Source of the DNA: Antedon mediterranea
Taxonomy: Eukaryota > Echinodermata > Crinoidea > Comatulida > Antedonidae
Assembly (NCBI RefSeq): GCF_964355755.1
Contig: NC_092676.1
Coordinates: forward strand, 23,728,288 to 23,792,287
Direction: 5' to 3'
Length of the DNA: 64,000 nt
Part shown: positions 13,386-27,011 of the stretch, piece after piece
How positions within the stretch are numbered: position 1 is the stretch's first letter
Layout of the letters: each line of letters opens with the position of its first letter
Position numbers and translations under genes: made by a program
The notes under the pieces: generated by a model
The model's database searches: none
What the model was told of the DNA's origin: nothing
The model's input: the letters and a program-made list of their open reading frames with translations, nothing else

Positions 13386-14940
13386 TGATACTGTAAAATA
13401 CTTTGTACTGTTTTTGTCAGTATCTATATGTATTTATCTGGTGTGAAAAGATTGTTATCCCTTCTACATCCGGCCAGCACAACTACTTATTGTTATAAGA
13501 AATTTGAGTACTTGCTAATTTGAATATGCTAATTTATGAATACAAAATATAGCTTAAAAGAACAGAAAATAAAAATATTGTAATGACGTAGTATCAGATT
13601 TCAAAGTGTCAAAAATATTTGCTAACCCAACAACCGATTCATAAACTTTCTCTTTTGATAACCAAACAGCTGACGAGACGATTCGGATGAGCGCAGATCA
13701 GAGAACAAGCCGCTAATTGTTTAATTAACTAGATCAATCGGCGAAGCTAAACTGTAACAGAATAACATGATTACGTTGTCAAACTTCGCACTTTACAACC
13801 ATTGTTCACAAATTTAAATCTTTTGAGAGATGAAATTGAGAATTCTAATTCAACAGACAATCTATTTAGGAATCATGTCAAAATTATTCTAATGCAGTTA
13901 CTGCAGTAATTACTTTATTTTTACTGCAAAAAGATCTTAGTTTGTTTCAGTGTTGAAGTTTATTAAACATTAAACAATGTGTATGATCACCCAGAAAAAA
14001 CTTTCTAAATAATTGCAGTAAACAGGTTTACACAGTACAGTAAAGAAAATATAGTTACGACGATAGTAACTACAGTAACATCATTTTTACATGATCCCTT
14101 TGTACTGCACATCAGAGATGAATAAACAAAAATTGTTATAGTTTCGTTTTACGATCCAGTCAGAATAAAAGAGGTAGTCCCACTGTAGGATCATGTCTGA
14201 GAGTACTTTTTATTTAGGTGGCCAAAGACAATCATAGAGATCATGTTTGGAAGATGTTTACTTTTTCAACAATGAACAGACTAGACGCCTGAGATAAAAA
14301 CAAAATTGAAACATCTAACATTAAAAAGTATCACTTTAATATTTACAAAGGCCTTAAACAAGGAACCCTACACTGAAAATCATTAGTGGCCAAGTTTGAC
14401 AAAACATTGAAAATGAAAATTCTCTCAAGGTCTTTGTAAAGAGACAACAGTAACAATAGTTAAAGTATAAACAAAGCTACGCTACGGAACACCCATGCTC
14501 CAGTGTTGTGCTCGACACCAAACGTGACAACTTTACACGATTTCCAATCCCTTTAGTTTAGCATCGGTGACTCCAAGGTGTTGGTCGAAGATTTAGGAAA
14601 TCATATACCAAAAGGAAAAGTTCCAATTTCATTTGAGAACTGCAAGATTGAAATAAGACCGTATATGTATTTTCTACCATAAACAATTTTCCAATTTTTA
14701 TGGCATATGGTGTCTGGATTTAGTTACGATAATTTTTGGGGAGATATGGAATCATGCTGGTTAACTAGATTTGCGGTTCAAGCTTCTGTTTGTGGTGTCA
14801 AAGCAAAACTAAATTTTATTAGTAAGAATTAGCATATAAATATTAAACGAATAAACATAATATGCCACATTGTAAATTTGACATACACCACATTCAAATC
14901 AAATGTTGTATGCACTGTGACTATATGAAACACATGAGGG
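13386..14940. other. Non-coding stretch
   Basis: No exon or repeat family recognised. Confidence 0.35.
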
Positions 14941-15060
14941 TCGGTGTGGCTCACTGATGATACCACTGATTTGAAGGGGTGTAGAAAGTCAATGCTGTAT
15001 GTTCTTTTCTTGAAGGGAAAAGGCCTATGTCAGTTTATTCAGGCACAAAATAGACACATT
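14941..15060 (+). repeat. Dispersed repeat, copy 2 (diverged)
   Basis: GGGAAAAGGCCTATGTCAGT, TTATTCAGGCAC and AAAATAGACAC keep the family order, with an upstream GATACCACTGATTTGAAGGG counterpart of the longer version. Confidence 0.5.
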
Positions 15061-15217
15061 ATAGAAATAAATTGTAAAGTTTACAGGCATTATTGAGTCG
15101 TCCTGCACCATAAAAAAGTTATTAGTTATTCCCAAGACTTCCACCTACGCTTTCAGTGGGTGTATCCCAAAACACTACAGTAATTAACATAAGCTATAGG
15201 CCCACAGATCAACACAT

Positions 15218-15379
15218 TTAAATAATATAGTTATTATCTGGGTCGGCCTGTACTAGTTCATTCTCGCTAATATCATCAAGCTTGCCTCTAAGCACCTCCT
15301 CATCATGTGATAGCATGACATTTACTTCATTAAGATAGTGTTCCATTGCCTTTAATTTCTCTGATAATGTTTCCAGATG
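15218..15379 (-). CDS. Possible last exon, acidic coiled-coil C-terminus
   Basis: Begins after an AG and reads HLETLSEKLKAMEHYLNEVN, continues with EEVLRGKLDDISENELVQ and ends DPDNNYII and TAA. It has a heptad-like leucine pattern, is acidic, and has better codon composition than its surroundings. The frame is closed by TGA three codons upstream of the exon start, which supports an exon boundary. The acceptor pyrimidine tract is poor. I do not recognise the protein and found no partner exon. Confidence 0.35.
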   Translation of the reverse strand, partial: HLETLSEKLKAMEHYLNEVNVMLSHDEEVLRGKLDDISENELVQADPDNNYII

Positions 15380-16041
15380 CTCGTATCACATAGGTATATA
15401 ATAATGGATTTTAAAGTTTGTTAAATCAAATTGTCAAAAAAAAAGAACAATATAAATGCTAACCATATGTTTGAATCATTACGGTGAAATTGGTAGAGGA
15501 GTTGACTTTAATTACATATAAAAATCGCATCCATTTAAAATCATCAACTTCCCTTTTACTGTTATTTAAAATAAATACATTTAGATTAACTACTATCTTT
15601 TCTTATGTTTTTCTATATGGTGAGAAAGAAAATAGATGGGCGTCTTCAAAATCAAAGGAAAAGCAAAAGTGGAGAACAACAATTATGAAAACACAACACC
15701 TGTAAATCGATGTACAAGAAAACATAGGAAATGGGAAAACTTCTATGAAATATTTTCCTGAATTATTTTGTATTTAGATGATAAATTAGAAGGGAAGGGA
15801 AGAATTTCCTGCCAACACAAAACAAGGCAGTGGAGAAAACAGAAAGGTGGAGATAGACAATAAACAGGTAGAAGAATAATGCACCATTCAGCAATACACA
15901 GAAAAGAACACATGTCCAGAGAAAACTTCTTGCTCCAGGTGTCAAATACTCAAAGTGGAAATCAGGAAGCTTCACGCATATGGAATTAAAAATGGTCACA
16001 TATTGTATGAATTGGAAAAATGGAGATTGCACTAAAAGAAA

Positions 16042-16188
16042 TGCAAAAGAGAAACTCCATGTCTAGAAGAGAAATGCCATGTCTAGAAAAGAAACGCCAT
16101 GTCTAGAAAAGAAACGCCATGTCTAGAAAAGAAACGCCATGTCTAGAAAAGAAACGCCATGTCTAGAAACGAAACTACATGTCTATTG
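16042..16188. repeat. 20-bp tandem repeat, ~7 copies
   Basis: The unit is GAAACGCCATGTCTAGAAAA; the first and last copies are diverged. Confidence 0.93.
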
Positions 16189-16876
16189 CCCACTATGTCG
16201 ACATAGTTACAAATTATTTATTAAAAAAAAGGGTTTTTCTTGATTAACTTTTTAGTTATAAGTCTAAAAATATCCAGAAGAAAATTCTGAACATGGCATT
16301 TCAAGTTAATACGTAACCATTTTTTGCGGGGTTTTTTAATTGAAATAACTGATATTTTTTATAAACTTTGTGCTTAGAAATCTGCAATTAAACTCCAGAA
16401 AAAATTCAAAGCATGGCATTTCATACGTCATTCACTTTACTACCTTATCAGCTAAATAACTATAAAAACTTTGAACCTAAACTCTTTAATAAACTTCACA
16501 AGCTTAGCTTGTTACTGTTTGACAGACGTCATGGATATGAATGCTTTTATCATAGCCTAGTTTACATACCCTTTACATTTCTATGAATACACTTGTTTAT
16601 GCATTCATTGTAGATTGGTTATGCAAACTTTCAATAACAAAAAAGCAAAACAATGAAATGTATTCACAAGCGGAAGAAACAGAATTGCATAGGATAGAAA
16701 TAAATTACAGTATGACAGGGGATACATACTACAGATTGAATATGTTCGAAAAGTTGTTACAAATCGATTTATGCAGTTAGTATTAAGTATCATATGGCCA
16801 ACATTTGGTTGGATCTCAAGAAGAAGAAACTAACCCTATACAAAACAAGTTAAAAATGAGTCTGAACAGACTTCTA

Positions 16877-17035
16877 AAGCCTTGTCTACACTATTAAACT
16901 TTATGCGACAAAAATGTGATGTGCCCATATATGGACATGATGATGTCATACCACTGCCATATTTGGGTATATCGCTACCATATTTGGGCACATCACACTT
17001 TTATTGTCAAACTAATTTGATGTAGACAGAGCTTT
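16877..17035. mobile_element. TACACTATCAAACT palindromic MITE, copy 2
   Basis: Left TTGTCTACACTATTAAACTT, right TTTGATGTAGACAGAGCTT. The interior holds GATGTGCCCATATATGGACA and its inverted counterpart ATATTTGGGCACATCAC. It directly abuts the TTAA-flanked element to its right. Confidence 0.8.
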
Positions 17036-17037
17036 AA

Positions 17038-17356
17038 GCCTTGTTCGCTCTGGACTTGAAAAATGGTAAATTTAACCACAGTTAGCTTTACCCAATGTCA
17101 TCGCAAGTGCGAATATATTTCGCACTTGGATATTTTCACGCAGATATTTTTACTGCAATTTTACTAAAATTTAACCATGATGTTAAAAACAATAATTGAC
17201 TCACTGTGCAGGCAGTGATCGGTAAATGTAAACTATTGGACTTGGTTAATTTAACCCTGTGAGAATTATAGCCAGTGTTTGGAATGTACTTTTCTTGGTA
17301 ACTTCAGCCAGCGAATCGGTAAATTTGACTAAATTTAAGTTGAGTGCGATCGAGGC
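17038..17356. mobile_element. TTAA-flanked miniature element (piggyBac-like)
   Basis: TTAA at 17034-17037 and at 17357-17360. Imperfect inverted ends: GCCTTGTTCGCTCTGGACTT at the left and AAGTTGAGTGCGATCGAGGC at the right, followed by TAAATTT-type words at both sub-termini. The interior has a hairpin CAAGTGCGAA/TTCGCACTTG at 17104-17128. TTAA targets are the hallmark of piggyBac elements. Confidence 0.65.
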
Positions 17357-17360
17357 TTAA

Positions 17361-20300
17361 CAAAATGGATATTCCATAGTTTTTACACTCTTGATTTGTT
17401 TATTTTTCCAAACTGTAAAACACAAGTTCCCAACTCTGCATAAACGACTTCTGTTCATGTGGACGGTGTAAACAAAAACATAAATATGATTTGCCTCGTC
17501 GCCTTTTCCGTTGACTTTTAATCTTGCCATTGATATATTCTTTTGTGTATTTAGTGCAAATGTTTTCACTGATCACATCCGATCAGGTGTGAAAACACTT
17601 ACGCTATCAATTTAAATCGGGTAATCAAAAATCAATAAATACGTTAGTAGTATGCCAAATCATGATATTAACAAGCTGGTAATAAAAGCCTTTCAAAGGG
17701 TCTCATTTGTGTATGTAAGTTGAATGCAGTAGAAACCGTTTTTAAGGGGACATCTTCAGGACCCAACAAAGTGTCACCCGTAAGTGTATTGTCCCCCAAA
17801 AAAACATGAAAAATAAAGATTAATAAAGACTTTTAATAGGCCATTTCAAAATTTTAATATAAGTCAATCATTTCGTAAAAAAAAAATAATGTTTATATTT
17901 ATAAAAAGACAAAATAAACAGTTCAACCAAAAAAATACTGACATCCAGTCAATTTGATGATTGTTTCCTCTTTTTTTTCAAGTAATTTTGTTTTTTTTTT
18001 ATCAAATTTTTGTTTTAAAGTGAATATCTATCATGTGACATAAAAATGTTTAACAAAAACATTGAATAAATAATAAAAATAATATAATTATATTTGAAAC
18101 AATAATGTAATGAATTTAATTAGGTCATCATTAATGTTATTTCAGGTCATTAACTGTGGTAAGTGCTACAAAGTCATACCCAATATTAATTTCACACTGG
18201 GAAAATAGTTCATATTCCATTGACGTACTTTTTAATTTAAATTTAAACGTTATTAGATAATGGCTGAGTAATCTTTACACGGTAGTCTAGATCAAAGGGA
18301 ACCTGCCGTCTGCGAGTGCATTTAAGGACAATGGCATTGTCAAAACTTAATAAATGTATACCGATGACAATATTAAATTGTATTCCTACACTACCATTGT
18401 TGCGTTCCCCATTCTGTATGGAATGAATGGATAGGCGGGAAGAACAAAGAATATTTTTCTCTGGGCAATCTGCCATCAAACAATGGAAAGAAAACCCCAC
18501 TTTATTATCATGCCAGATGACAAGAGTTTAGGGTAGAACACGACTGATCACAACTTTTTTAACACTTATTAATAATTTGTAAAAAAACTTAAGAGTACAA
18601 GTAGTAGAGTAGAAAATGAACGGTGATGAGCTCATGTACATATTTTCGTGGTACGAACGACATCCCAGAATTATCAGCCAATTTTCTTGTCTTGAAATGA
18701 ACCAGCAACAAAAAAATTCCAAATTAATTATTTTTTAGGGAGGCAATATATTTCAATAAATTACTGGAATATTTTAATTTGGTATTAATTGTACCTAATT
18801 ACATTTAATCATTGGTTTAAAACCTGTTACTCCATTAACTGTAGTAAGAATGTGGGTGGCATATTTACAGCATATTGGATTCCAAATAAAAACACATATA
18901 TCACACAGCCATTTAAATAGAAGATAAGAAAGTTTAACCAGACTTGTTTTTAGGCCACAGAAGAAGAAACATGTTGATAAGGAGAGCTAACCTGGGCCCA
19001 ATTATGAACCATATGGTTAATATCAAAGTCAAGGGCAGAGAAAAACAATGATCCAACCCTTCCCTGTTGGATATATGCATGTTTCCATGGTGATTGTTAT
19101 TAAGAATGAGTTCACCATTTTTAACAGAGTTTTTAATTTTAGCTATATTAAACATTGATGAATGATTCATCATTCATAACATAATTGTGTTAAATTTAAA
19201 ATCGGTGGCAGATATAACTGGGGTTGAATAAGTGTGACCCTACCAATAGAAATAAACAACAGCCAACAAGTATATTTTCTTAGAATTTACTAGGGCTACA
19301 ATAACAAAACATGTTCTATTATTGTAGCCCTACTACACCCCTTCCCAACATTCTATTTTCAATGAGCCTGTCACAAAGGTGGTAATGGTCACTAACCATG
19401 CAAATGGAAGTTCAGTCAATCTGGCCAAATATGTCTGGTTTTTTTAATGGTAATAATGAATTTTTTGGAACCTTTTGGACTTTGAGAAAAGTCTCCGTTT
19501 GGGGGAGTTTCTGGTTTTCAGAGAGTCCGGTATTGACTGTACCACAAAAAGAAACCTCCGAATCGCATAATTTTTTTAGGCATGGCCAAGATGTAGGCGT
19601 ACACTAATAATACTGTACAACATGAAAACTAATGTAATTTTATAAACTGGGCGCTAAAAACCAAATTAATCTAAAATTGAATGAAAACACAATGCACTAA
19701 ATACAAGGAATGATATCAGGTCAGCATCAAAACCAGCAATTAAAATTTGGACATGAGATATCCCTACAGCAAAACAAACCTGTCATACTAAATTACTTTT
19801 GGAATGTCTCCAGCTATAGTAATGTTTTCAGAATGCTATGCACCAATATATAAACTCTCACCTTTGAACATTCTACCACTTTAAGAGTTGTACCTATTAA
19901 AATTATGTATGACATTAGGTCAGAGAATAAAATTACACTAAATGTGATTTATGTATTCAGAGTGTTTAGCAAGTAGAGTAGTTAAAGATCATGCATGTTA
20001 TAGTACAAACACAACAAGTGAATGTTTATTTTTAGTTTACCATCAACTGTGAAGACAGAAAATAAAGTAAGCCTTTACCCAGTGTTTATACTAAACAAAA
20101 TATATAGTAATTTTGTATTCAGAAACATTACTAAAATCAGGAGGTATTCATTCATTTATAGGTATGACCTATGACCCAAATAGTTACATTAATTTGTACC
20201 TACAGTAACAGGTAAATCTAAATGCAGATAGAAGACAAGCTTAGTGCCCAATCAGGTTTAAGTTATTTACAAATTAATTAATTAACTAACTAACTGTAAT

Positions 20301-20395
20301 TTAGCGATAATTAAATTAGTCCATTAAAAACCAACATAACATAATATTTCTTAAACAGACTTTTCTGTGCTATTTATGTTTAGTAAATATACTGT
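17361..20395. other. Non-coding stretch
   Basis: Only scattered fragments: AAGGGGACATCTTCAGGAC at about 17736, related to 27055-27080. No exon supported. Confidence 0.35.
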
Positions 20396-20467
20396 AAGCC
20401 CTCCATCTGGAGAGCACAGGCCATTGTCAGTTTATCCAAGTACATTACGCTAGGCGCGAAACAGACC
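20396..20467 (+). repeat. Dispersed repeat, copy 3
   Basis: CCCTCCATCTGGAGAGCACA, CCATTGTCAGTTTATCCAAG and GCTAGGCGCGAAACAGACC. Confidence 0.65.
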
Positions 20468-21379
20468 ATGTTTATGTTTTTTTTTAAATTCTTATTGATA
20501 CACAGCATACATAGTAGTACACAAACATCAGTTAATTATACCAATAATCGCATTACCACAAGAATGTATATAATCTTATTAGTAATTGGCAAATATATCT
20601 ACACAAATTAGCAAACAATCGTAATTGATATTCTAACAATATGGCCTTCTACAGTAACTAACATCTGTCCTCTTACATGTATGTCAAAATTAAAGAAGAA
20701 AAGAGAAACAATTATGAAAAAAAGAAAAGAATAAAAGTATTGTTATTTTTATCCGGTTTAATAATCTCGCTCAAAATAGACATATCATTATGGAACACTG
20801 AAACTTTCGTCAATCAAAGTATTAATTGAATTTGTCCTTGACCTAGATAATAGCGCGTCATATTTTAAATCATAACTACAAACATAACCACGTTATTCTA
20901 TACATTATTGAATTATGACAAAAGAGTCACTCTGTGACAATGTGTGTTATGATTATGAAATGATCTAAAGAACCTTTGCCATATGTCATGATCTGAAACA
21001 TTTATAGAGAAGTTCTGAGCTTTTGGTACAGTACAACTTACTAGTAGTGGTAAACAAGTAATAGAATTCTTTCTAAATCGATAACAAGTATGTGTGTACA
21101 AAATTATCATCACAAAAAGTTTTAAATATTAATATCACTAAAAAAGAGGATAGTTTATGCTAAAAAAATTCAGATGCAGTGGGAGGTACAGTACTGCTTT
21201 GCTCCTAATTATTTTTTAGAATTTGGAAAAAACATTCCGATTATTGTAATGTATTATTTAGTTGGGATTATTGGGAAAGCAAATTTCGGCCTAATATTGC
21301 TATTGATTTTTTTTTCACTATCGTGCCTTTTCTTGTTTAAAGACTATGGTTCGACAAGCTCTCATATGAGTGCTTCAAA

Positions 21380-21530
21380 GTGCAGGAAAACTGAGCGGTT
21401 TAAATGGTTCCTTTGGTTTTTTTATATTTTTGGTTATCTTTCATATTTTATGAATCATTTTTGTGTGTAAAGCGCTTTAGAAAAATTGTATTATTAGGCA
21501 CTATATAAGACAACCTTTATTATTATTTTG
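21380..21530 (+). mobile_element. CR1/L2-like LINE or SINE 3' end
   Basis: TGTAAAGCGCTTTAGA, then TTATTAGGCACTATATAAGA and (TTA)n. This is the same tail class seen inverted at 3890-3965. The 98-codon frame upstream is part of this relic and not a recognised protein. Confidence 0.6.
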
Positions 21531-23354
21531 CTTTTCGAAATTTTAAATCAATCAATTGACGTTTTTTCACAATATTTCAAAATTAAGACCTCTGAAAATG
21601 TACACTGTATAATGTGTACTACAGTACTGTAAATTATCTAATTATTTGTAACCTTGTAGTAGTATATAAACTATGACCTGTGAGTTAATGGATTTCCATA
21701 TATGGAATAACTGCAGGTATTGTGCTCATCAATTAGAAGTTATCTACTGTAATTAAAACACTTCAATTTATCTTGATTAAATTTCAAAGTTTGTGATTAC
21801 CTCCCAGAAGAATAATCAACAATTATTTCAAGTTAATTAAGTACTATTTAAATAGACAATCATTATTATACTGTAGAAATATCATTTTTTTTCAGAGCGT
21901 AAATAGTAGTCTAGTCTCCGAGATCAGAAAAAAATTTGGGAGTTATGTTTGGAAATGCGACTTGAAGAAGTTTAATAATATTCTATTATACTGTTTTTTT
22001 CTTAAAGAAGAGAATGTCACTTTATTATCCATGTGTAATGGGCTGGTTATGTAAATTAGAAGATAAAAGTTATACTTTTTTTTGGTTAAAATATAGAAAG
22101 ATTTAAAATATATAAGCATGAAATAAGCCATATAATGTTTACTATGGATTTGAAATTTGGTTTGTAAAAAAACCTAAAGTTACCACTATAAAATGTATCA
22201 CTTTTCCTAAAAATACAAATACAATGCTCATCTATAACAAATGTTCACTGACACTTGCTGCAAACCTGACCAAAAGCAGATAAATTGATGGCAGAGAGCA
22301 TGCCTGTTATTGCTACAAAATGCAATGTTTTTCTCTTGTACATTTCAAGGGATTTCAAGGGCTTTACTGAAGATGGCCATTTAGTTCAAGATGAGTCACT
22401 AATTTGCATATTCTGCTCAGCAACACATTCGAATATACATGATTAAATGCTATCAAGGCCTTGGAAACATATTAGATTTATTTTAATTGTGCATTTTATA
22501 TTTTTGTTTATACCCTTTGTGGAAAAAAACAATATACTATTAGTATTTTTTCAGTATATTTTACAGTTTATTTTCAACACATACTTACAAAAACCTGTAT
22601 AAAACTTGTGGTCATTTTCGAAATTCAAAATTAATTCATTTTCAAAGGCACAGTGTTCGTGAAGTAAAGCTTAAAGTTTCCAAAACAGGTCCGTTATAAC
22701 CAAAAATCCAATTTGACATACAAATATAGAGAAAACCAATAAAAAGTATTTAATAAAAAGTTGCAAACAAGCATGCAAGATGCATGTGTAGTCATCATCA
22801 AATCAAATTAATCTTTACAAACAACAACCTCAAGCATATCACTAAATTGTCAAAAGAAACTGGTAAAGCAAAACAAAGAATTTAACTTTTCTTTGCATCG
22901 GACCAAACCAGCTAGCTAAGCCCCTGTACGTTGCTGGAGGCGCCAACTGGTGTATGCAAGATTGTCAACAAGTTAGAAAGGATGTTTGAATTGCTGCTTT
23001 TAAGAATCTTGACAAACAATATTTAAACCCCGGTATGAAGTGCTGTAGAAAGTTAGCAAAGTGCAGTTTAAAGCAATAAAGGAGAAAAGTGAAATGTCAT
23101 ATTGAATGATTTCATTTTTAGTGAGCTTTTCGATTTTTTGAGACCGACGACGTATGCTTTTATGTTTTGTCGGTGGTCGTCAAGAAGGAATAAATTTTTG
23201 AAACACGTCCTACATGCAAAAACTTAATTCACATGACCTAACTTTTTCTAGGTTATCGAAAATTGAAAACTCCTTATTTTAACTCCTATCTTTAATTCTT
23301 CTATGAATACTGTATATAATAATAATATTTAAAGATGCATAATTGATATACAAA
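21531..23354. other. Non-coding stretch
   Basis: Nothing recognised; a GC-richer pocket at 22890-22960 has no usable frame. Confidence 0.35.
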
Positions 23355-23480
23355 TGGACTGTACCATTTATGAAGAGGGGTGTTCAATTAATTTTATTTC
23401 GAGTATATCTCGCTCTTCGTGGAGAATATGGCATTGCCATTTATCAGTTTATCCATGTATGTTAGGCACGAAATAGACTA
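23355..23480 (+). repeat. Dispersed repeat, copy 4 (long version)
   Basis: GGACTGTACCATTTATGAAG, TCTCGCTCTTCGTGGAGAAT, TTATCAGTTTATCC and GTTAGGCACGAAATAGACTA. A shorter copy follows at about 23770-23830 (CAATATTGGTTTATCCGGGT and CACAAATAGAC). Confidence 0.7.
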
Positions 23481-23830
23481 TATATTCTCTGTACGTAATC
23501 AGCAACTTATAATTTTTTATTTTTTTAAATAAATATCATTCTTTATGGCATCCTGTCTATTTTGTATCCAATTAAAGCTAAAATGATTCTGTCAAGGTGG
23601 ACAGAAGAATGCATAAATAAAAAATAATATTATATCTCAAAAGAAATGAAGAAATGATGCCAATAATGTCTCAAAAACGTAGATATGGAGATAACTGTAT
23701 CAGTATGTTTGGACATCACCAACTTCAGAGCAGAGTTTAAAGATACAGTATAATGAATAATAAAATAAATCTCCCTTTTACAGTATAACGCCAATATTGG
23801 TTTATCCGGGTATGTTTGTCACAAATAGAC

Positions 23831-26330
23831 TAAATAACTTCATGATTTATTTACACAGTACATCAATATGAATTATTACTTCTTGATAGGTATGTCATAT
23901 TTTAGGGAAAAACAAAACCAAATAGTGAGCGTATTAAATGTACTGTATCATGATTTATAATGCTGACAAACATGAATGTTTTGAAGTGCATCAACCGTGT
24001 GTAGAATGGATAAAGACGAGGCACTGAAGGGTACTTTTACCTACTTAGTTTTGAATAAACAATAATTGATTTTTATATAGCTTTCTGGTTCGGTATCAAA
24101 TATCACATAGGGTTGTTTAACTGTATTTAATGACGGACAATGCACGCTTTGAAGATATGACCAGGATGTTTACAGCGAAATACAACCTTCTTTTCGTCCT
24201 TTTAAAATTTAAATAGAAACTTTTGATAGCTGTAGGTTCACAATATAATTATCTAAGAAAACAACATTTTTTTTTTTTTTTTTTTTTTTATTTCGAAAAC
24301 AAAACAAAAAGAAAATTGCTAATAACAGGATGGTTAATATATTTAGTTAATAATGCATAAAATTGCCCATGAGAACAAATTCTGGGAATCATAAAAATTA
24401 ATAAATATAAAAATAAGAAAACACTGTTTAAAGATAAACAGTAACACATTCTAAAACTTAACGCAAAAACATTAAAAATAATTTTACTGTGTTCTTATAA
24501 AATATAAATAACCTCCCATCTCATTAAAAAAAACAGTTCTGTCACAATGACAATCTTATCAATATCAGCAGACGACTAAAACTTCATTAATAAATGGATA
24601 ATAGTTTTAACTTTAATGAAAGACTAGACAATACCAAAACCCATCATTTATCTCATTAATTATACTATAGTGTAGTTGGCAAGAAAAAAATGCCATGGTT
24701 AATAAATGACAACTTAAAAAATTAGGACCCAGGCCCACTTACCTGGTAAACAGAAGTGGTTTAAAAACAACATCCTAAAGGGAAAATCCCCATCTAATCA
24801 CCATTTACAGTACTAGTTGTGAATATAAAACAAAGGCTGTATTTCTCTTCTTTATTATTGATGATACTGACCTTTTTTAACCTTCCTCAAATACTAAATA
24901 TTAAGCATAAATAACATCAATTTTAGATCGCACAAATGCATTTTTGAATCATTAAAAATGACATTACATTTAACAAAAAAAAATTGCATTTTTGAATTAT
25001 TGAAAATAATGTTCAATATATGGTCAAGATGGTATTATTAAATACACTAACTTTGTCAAAATTGATTCATTAGGTATGAAATAATTAATGGGTACATAAC
25101 ATCTAAAATTCTAAGCCAAAATTTATAATATTTAACAGCAACAAAATCAATTTACTATGCTGATGATTTATCTGGTCATTTTCTGGTTTGTTAACCTTCT
25201 GAAAAATAAAAAAAGTGTGAAAGCTATTTCATTGGGGAACAATTGAGAAAGATCTTATGATTATAGAGGAAGCTAGAAATAGATTTCAATACAGTTGTTC
25301 ACATTTTGAACTAATTCCTCTTAGTTTCTCCGGGGAACGGAATATGCAGGTGAACATGAGTGTACTGGTCCACAGATGGTACCACACACACAGATGAGGG
25401 ACAATGACTTATTTATATCAAAAAAATTACTATTTTAAACAATGGATACAAATGTAAGGGTTGATATTTAGATGTTAGAAGGGATATTGTGCAAACCTCC
25501 TCCAAACCACTTTTCATTTCATTTTATAAATAAAAGCATAGCTTGTAATGAATAGACAACTTAAAATTGTAGATCACAACTAGAACTATAAAAGGAGACA
25601 AATTATGGGTGAAAAAAGAAATTGAATTGCTTTATTAGTTTGCCTATTAATTATGGGATGGAAAACTTTAATTTTTGGGAAATTATCTAGTATTGTACTA
25701 CTTACAGTATACTGTATGTACAATACAGTACTGTATACCTATACAGTAGTATGCAGTCTAGCTCTTTTTAACTGTACCTAACAATAATTTAAAATTTAAT
25801 CTGTTAATAATACAGTAGCTTATAATCAAGATTAATATACATGTCTAATGTAAAGGAAGAATTTAATCCAAGTCTAAGAAATCAGTCTCATTTCAGTGAA
25901 CATTTCTTAACACTGATGTTTTGAGACAAGATGCGTGGGAAGAGTGATAACAGCTCTAGCTGTTTTATCTGAACATTAAATTCTGGAAAAAAACATCCGG
26001 TTGTTTTTTTTTTTTATGAATATCAATCGAGAGAAAATGCCAAGAAAAATGTAGTACAATAATGATGTTTGTAGATGGAACATTCTGTAGTAGAGTAAAA
26101 GAAAGAATTTTAAAGAAGACAAAGATACTGTACTGTACAAAAAACACTTATTATTTTAAAACAGAAACAAATTCTGCATGGAAAACTGAGAGAGGGATGA
26201 ACAAAGTATTGTTATTGGTAATAATTATAATTTTAATTTAAAATTTAAATTATGATTGAACAATGTAAGTACAGTACAAATTCATGAATTGTACGAGTTC
26301 TCATTGTGTTAATGAAAGTTTCTAATTTTT
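23831..26330. other. Non-coding stretch
   Basis: A run of about 22 T at 24268-24289 and AT-rich sequence; no exon supported. Confidence 0.35.
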
Positions 26331-26404
26331 GAGTTATATCTCTCTCTTCGAGGAGAAAGGCTATTGTCGGTTTATCCAGATAAGCTAGGCACGAAATGGA
26401 CTAC
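26331..26404 (+). repeat. Dispersed repeat, copy 6
   Basis: TCTCTCTTCGAGGAGAAAGG, CTATTGTCGGTTTATCCAGA and TAAGCTAGGCACGAAATGGA. Confidence 0.75.
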
Positions 26405-26940
26405 AAATTATTTCATAAATTTGTATTAAAAAATACTTGAAACAAAGCATTATGGAAAGTATGTATTGAATAATAAATATAAAGAAATCTTTCAGCCAAA
26501 CAATTTTTTTTTACTCCCCTTTCTACCAATAAAATGTAGTTGTTTACTTTCACAGATATTGTAAGCATGTACCTGGCACTTATTGTAGGCATAGGGCACA
26601 AGATCAAATTTATTTATGGTAAACATTTAGCTTTCTCAACACCCTGTCAGGTCAAGAAACTACTCAACTGGACAGATATCATTCCATCATTCACTAATGA
26701 GGAACGCAAGATAAATAAACAAATTCCATTTCAATCAAAATTACACAAACCAATAGTGGTGTTAGTAGTCTATTTCGTGCCTACATGTAGCAAAGTTCCT
26801 AGAACACTCCTGGACCATAGTGAACTAGTCTGCAACCACGCCCTCATGTGGGAACGTTCCAACGTACCACCGTCATTATTTGTTTTTGTAACGACGTTAT
26901 GACATGAAAGAATTTATTAGGATCTAAGAACTTTAACATA

Positions 26941-27011
26941 TCTAAGCCCTCCCTCTGGAGAGTATGGGCTATTGTCGGTTTATCCAGGTAAGCTAGGCAC
27001 GAAAAAGACTA
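26941..27011 (+). repeat. Dispersed repeat, copy 8
   Basis: TAAGCCCTCCCTCTGGAGAG, GGCTATTGTCGGTTTATCCA and GTAAGCTAGGCACGAAAAAG. An inverted fragment (GTCTATTTCGTGCCTACATG) is at 26768-26787. Confidence 0.75.

Noticed and set aside
26540-26902. 120-codon plus-strand open frame
   Set aside because: It includes an inverted fragment of the dispersed repeat (26768-26787), shows no domain and has no splice or promoter context; treated as chance.
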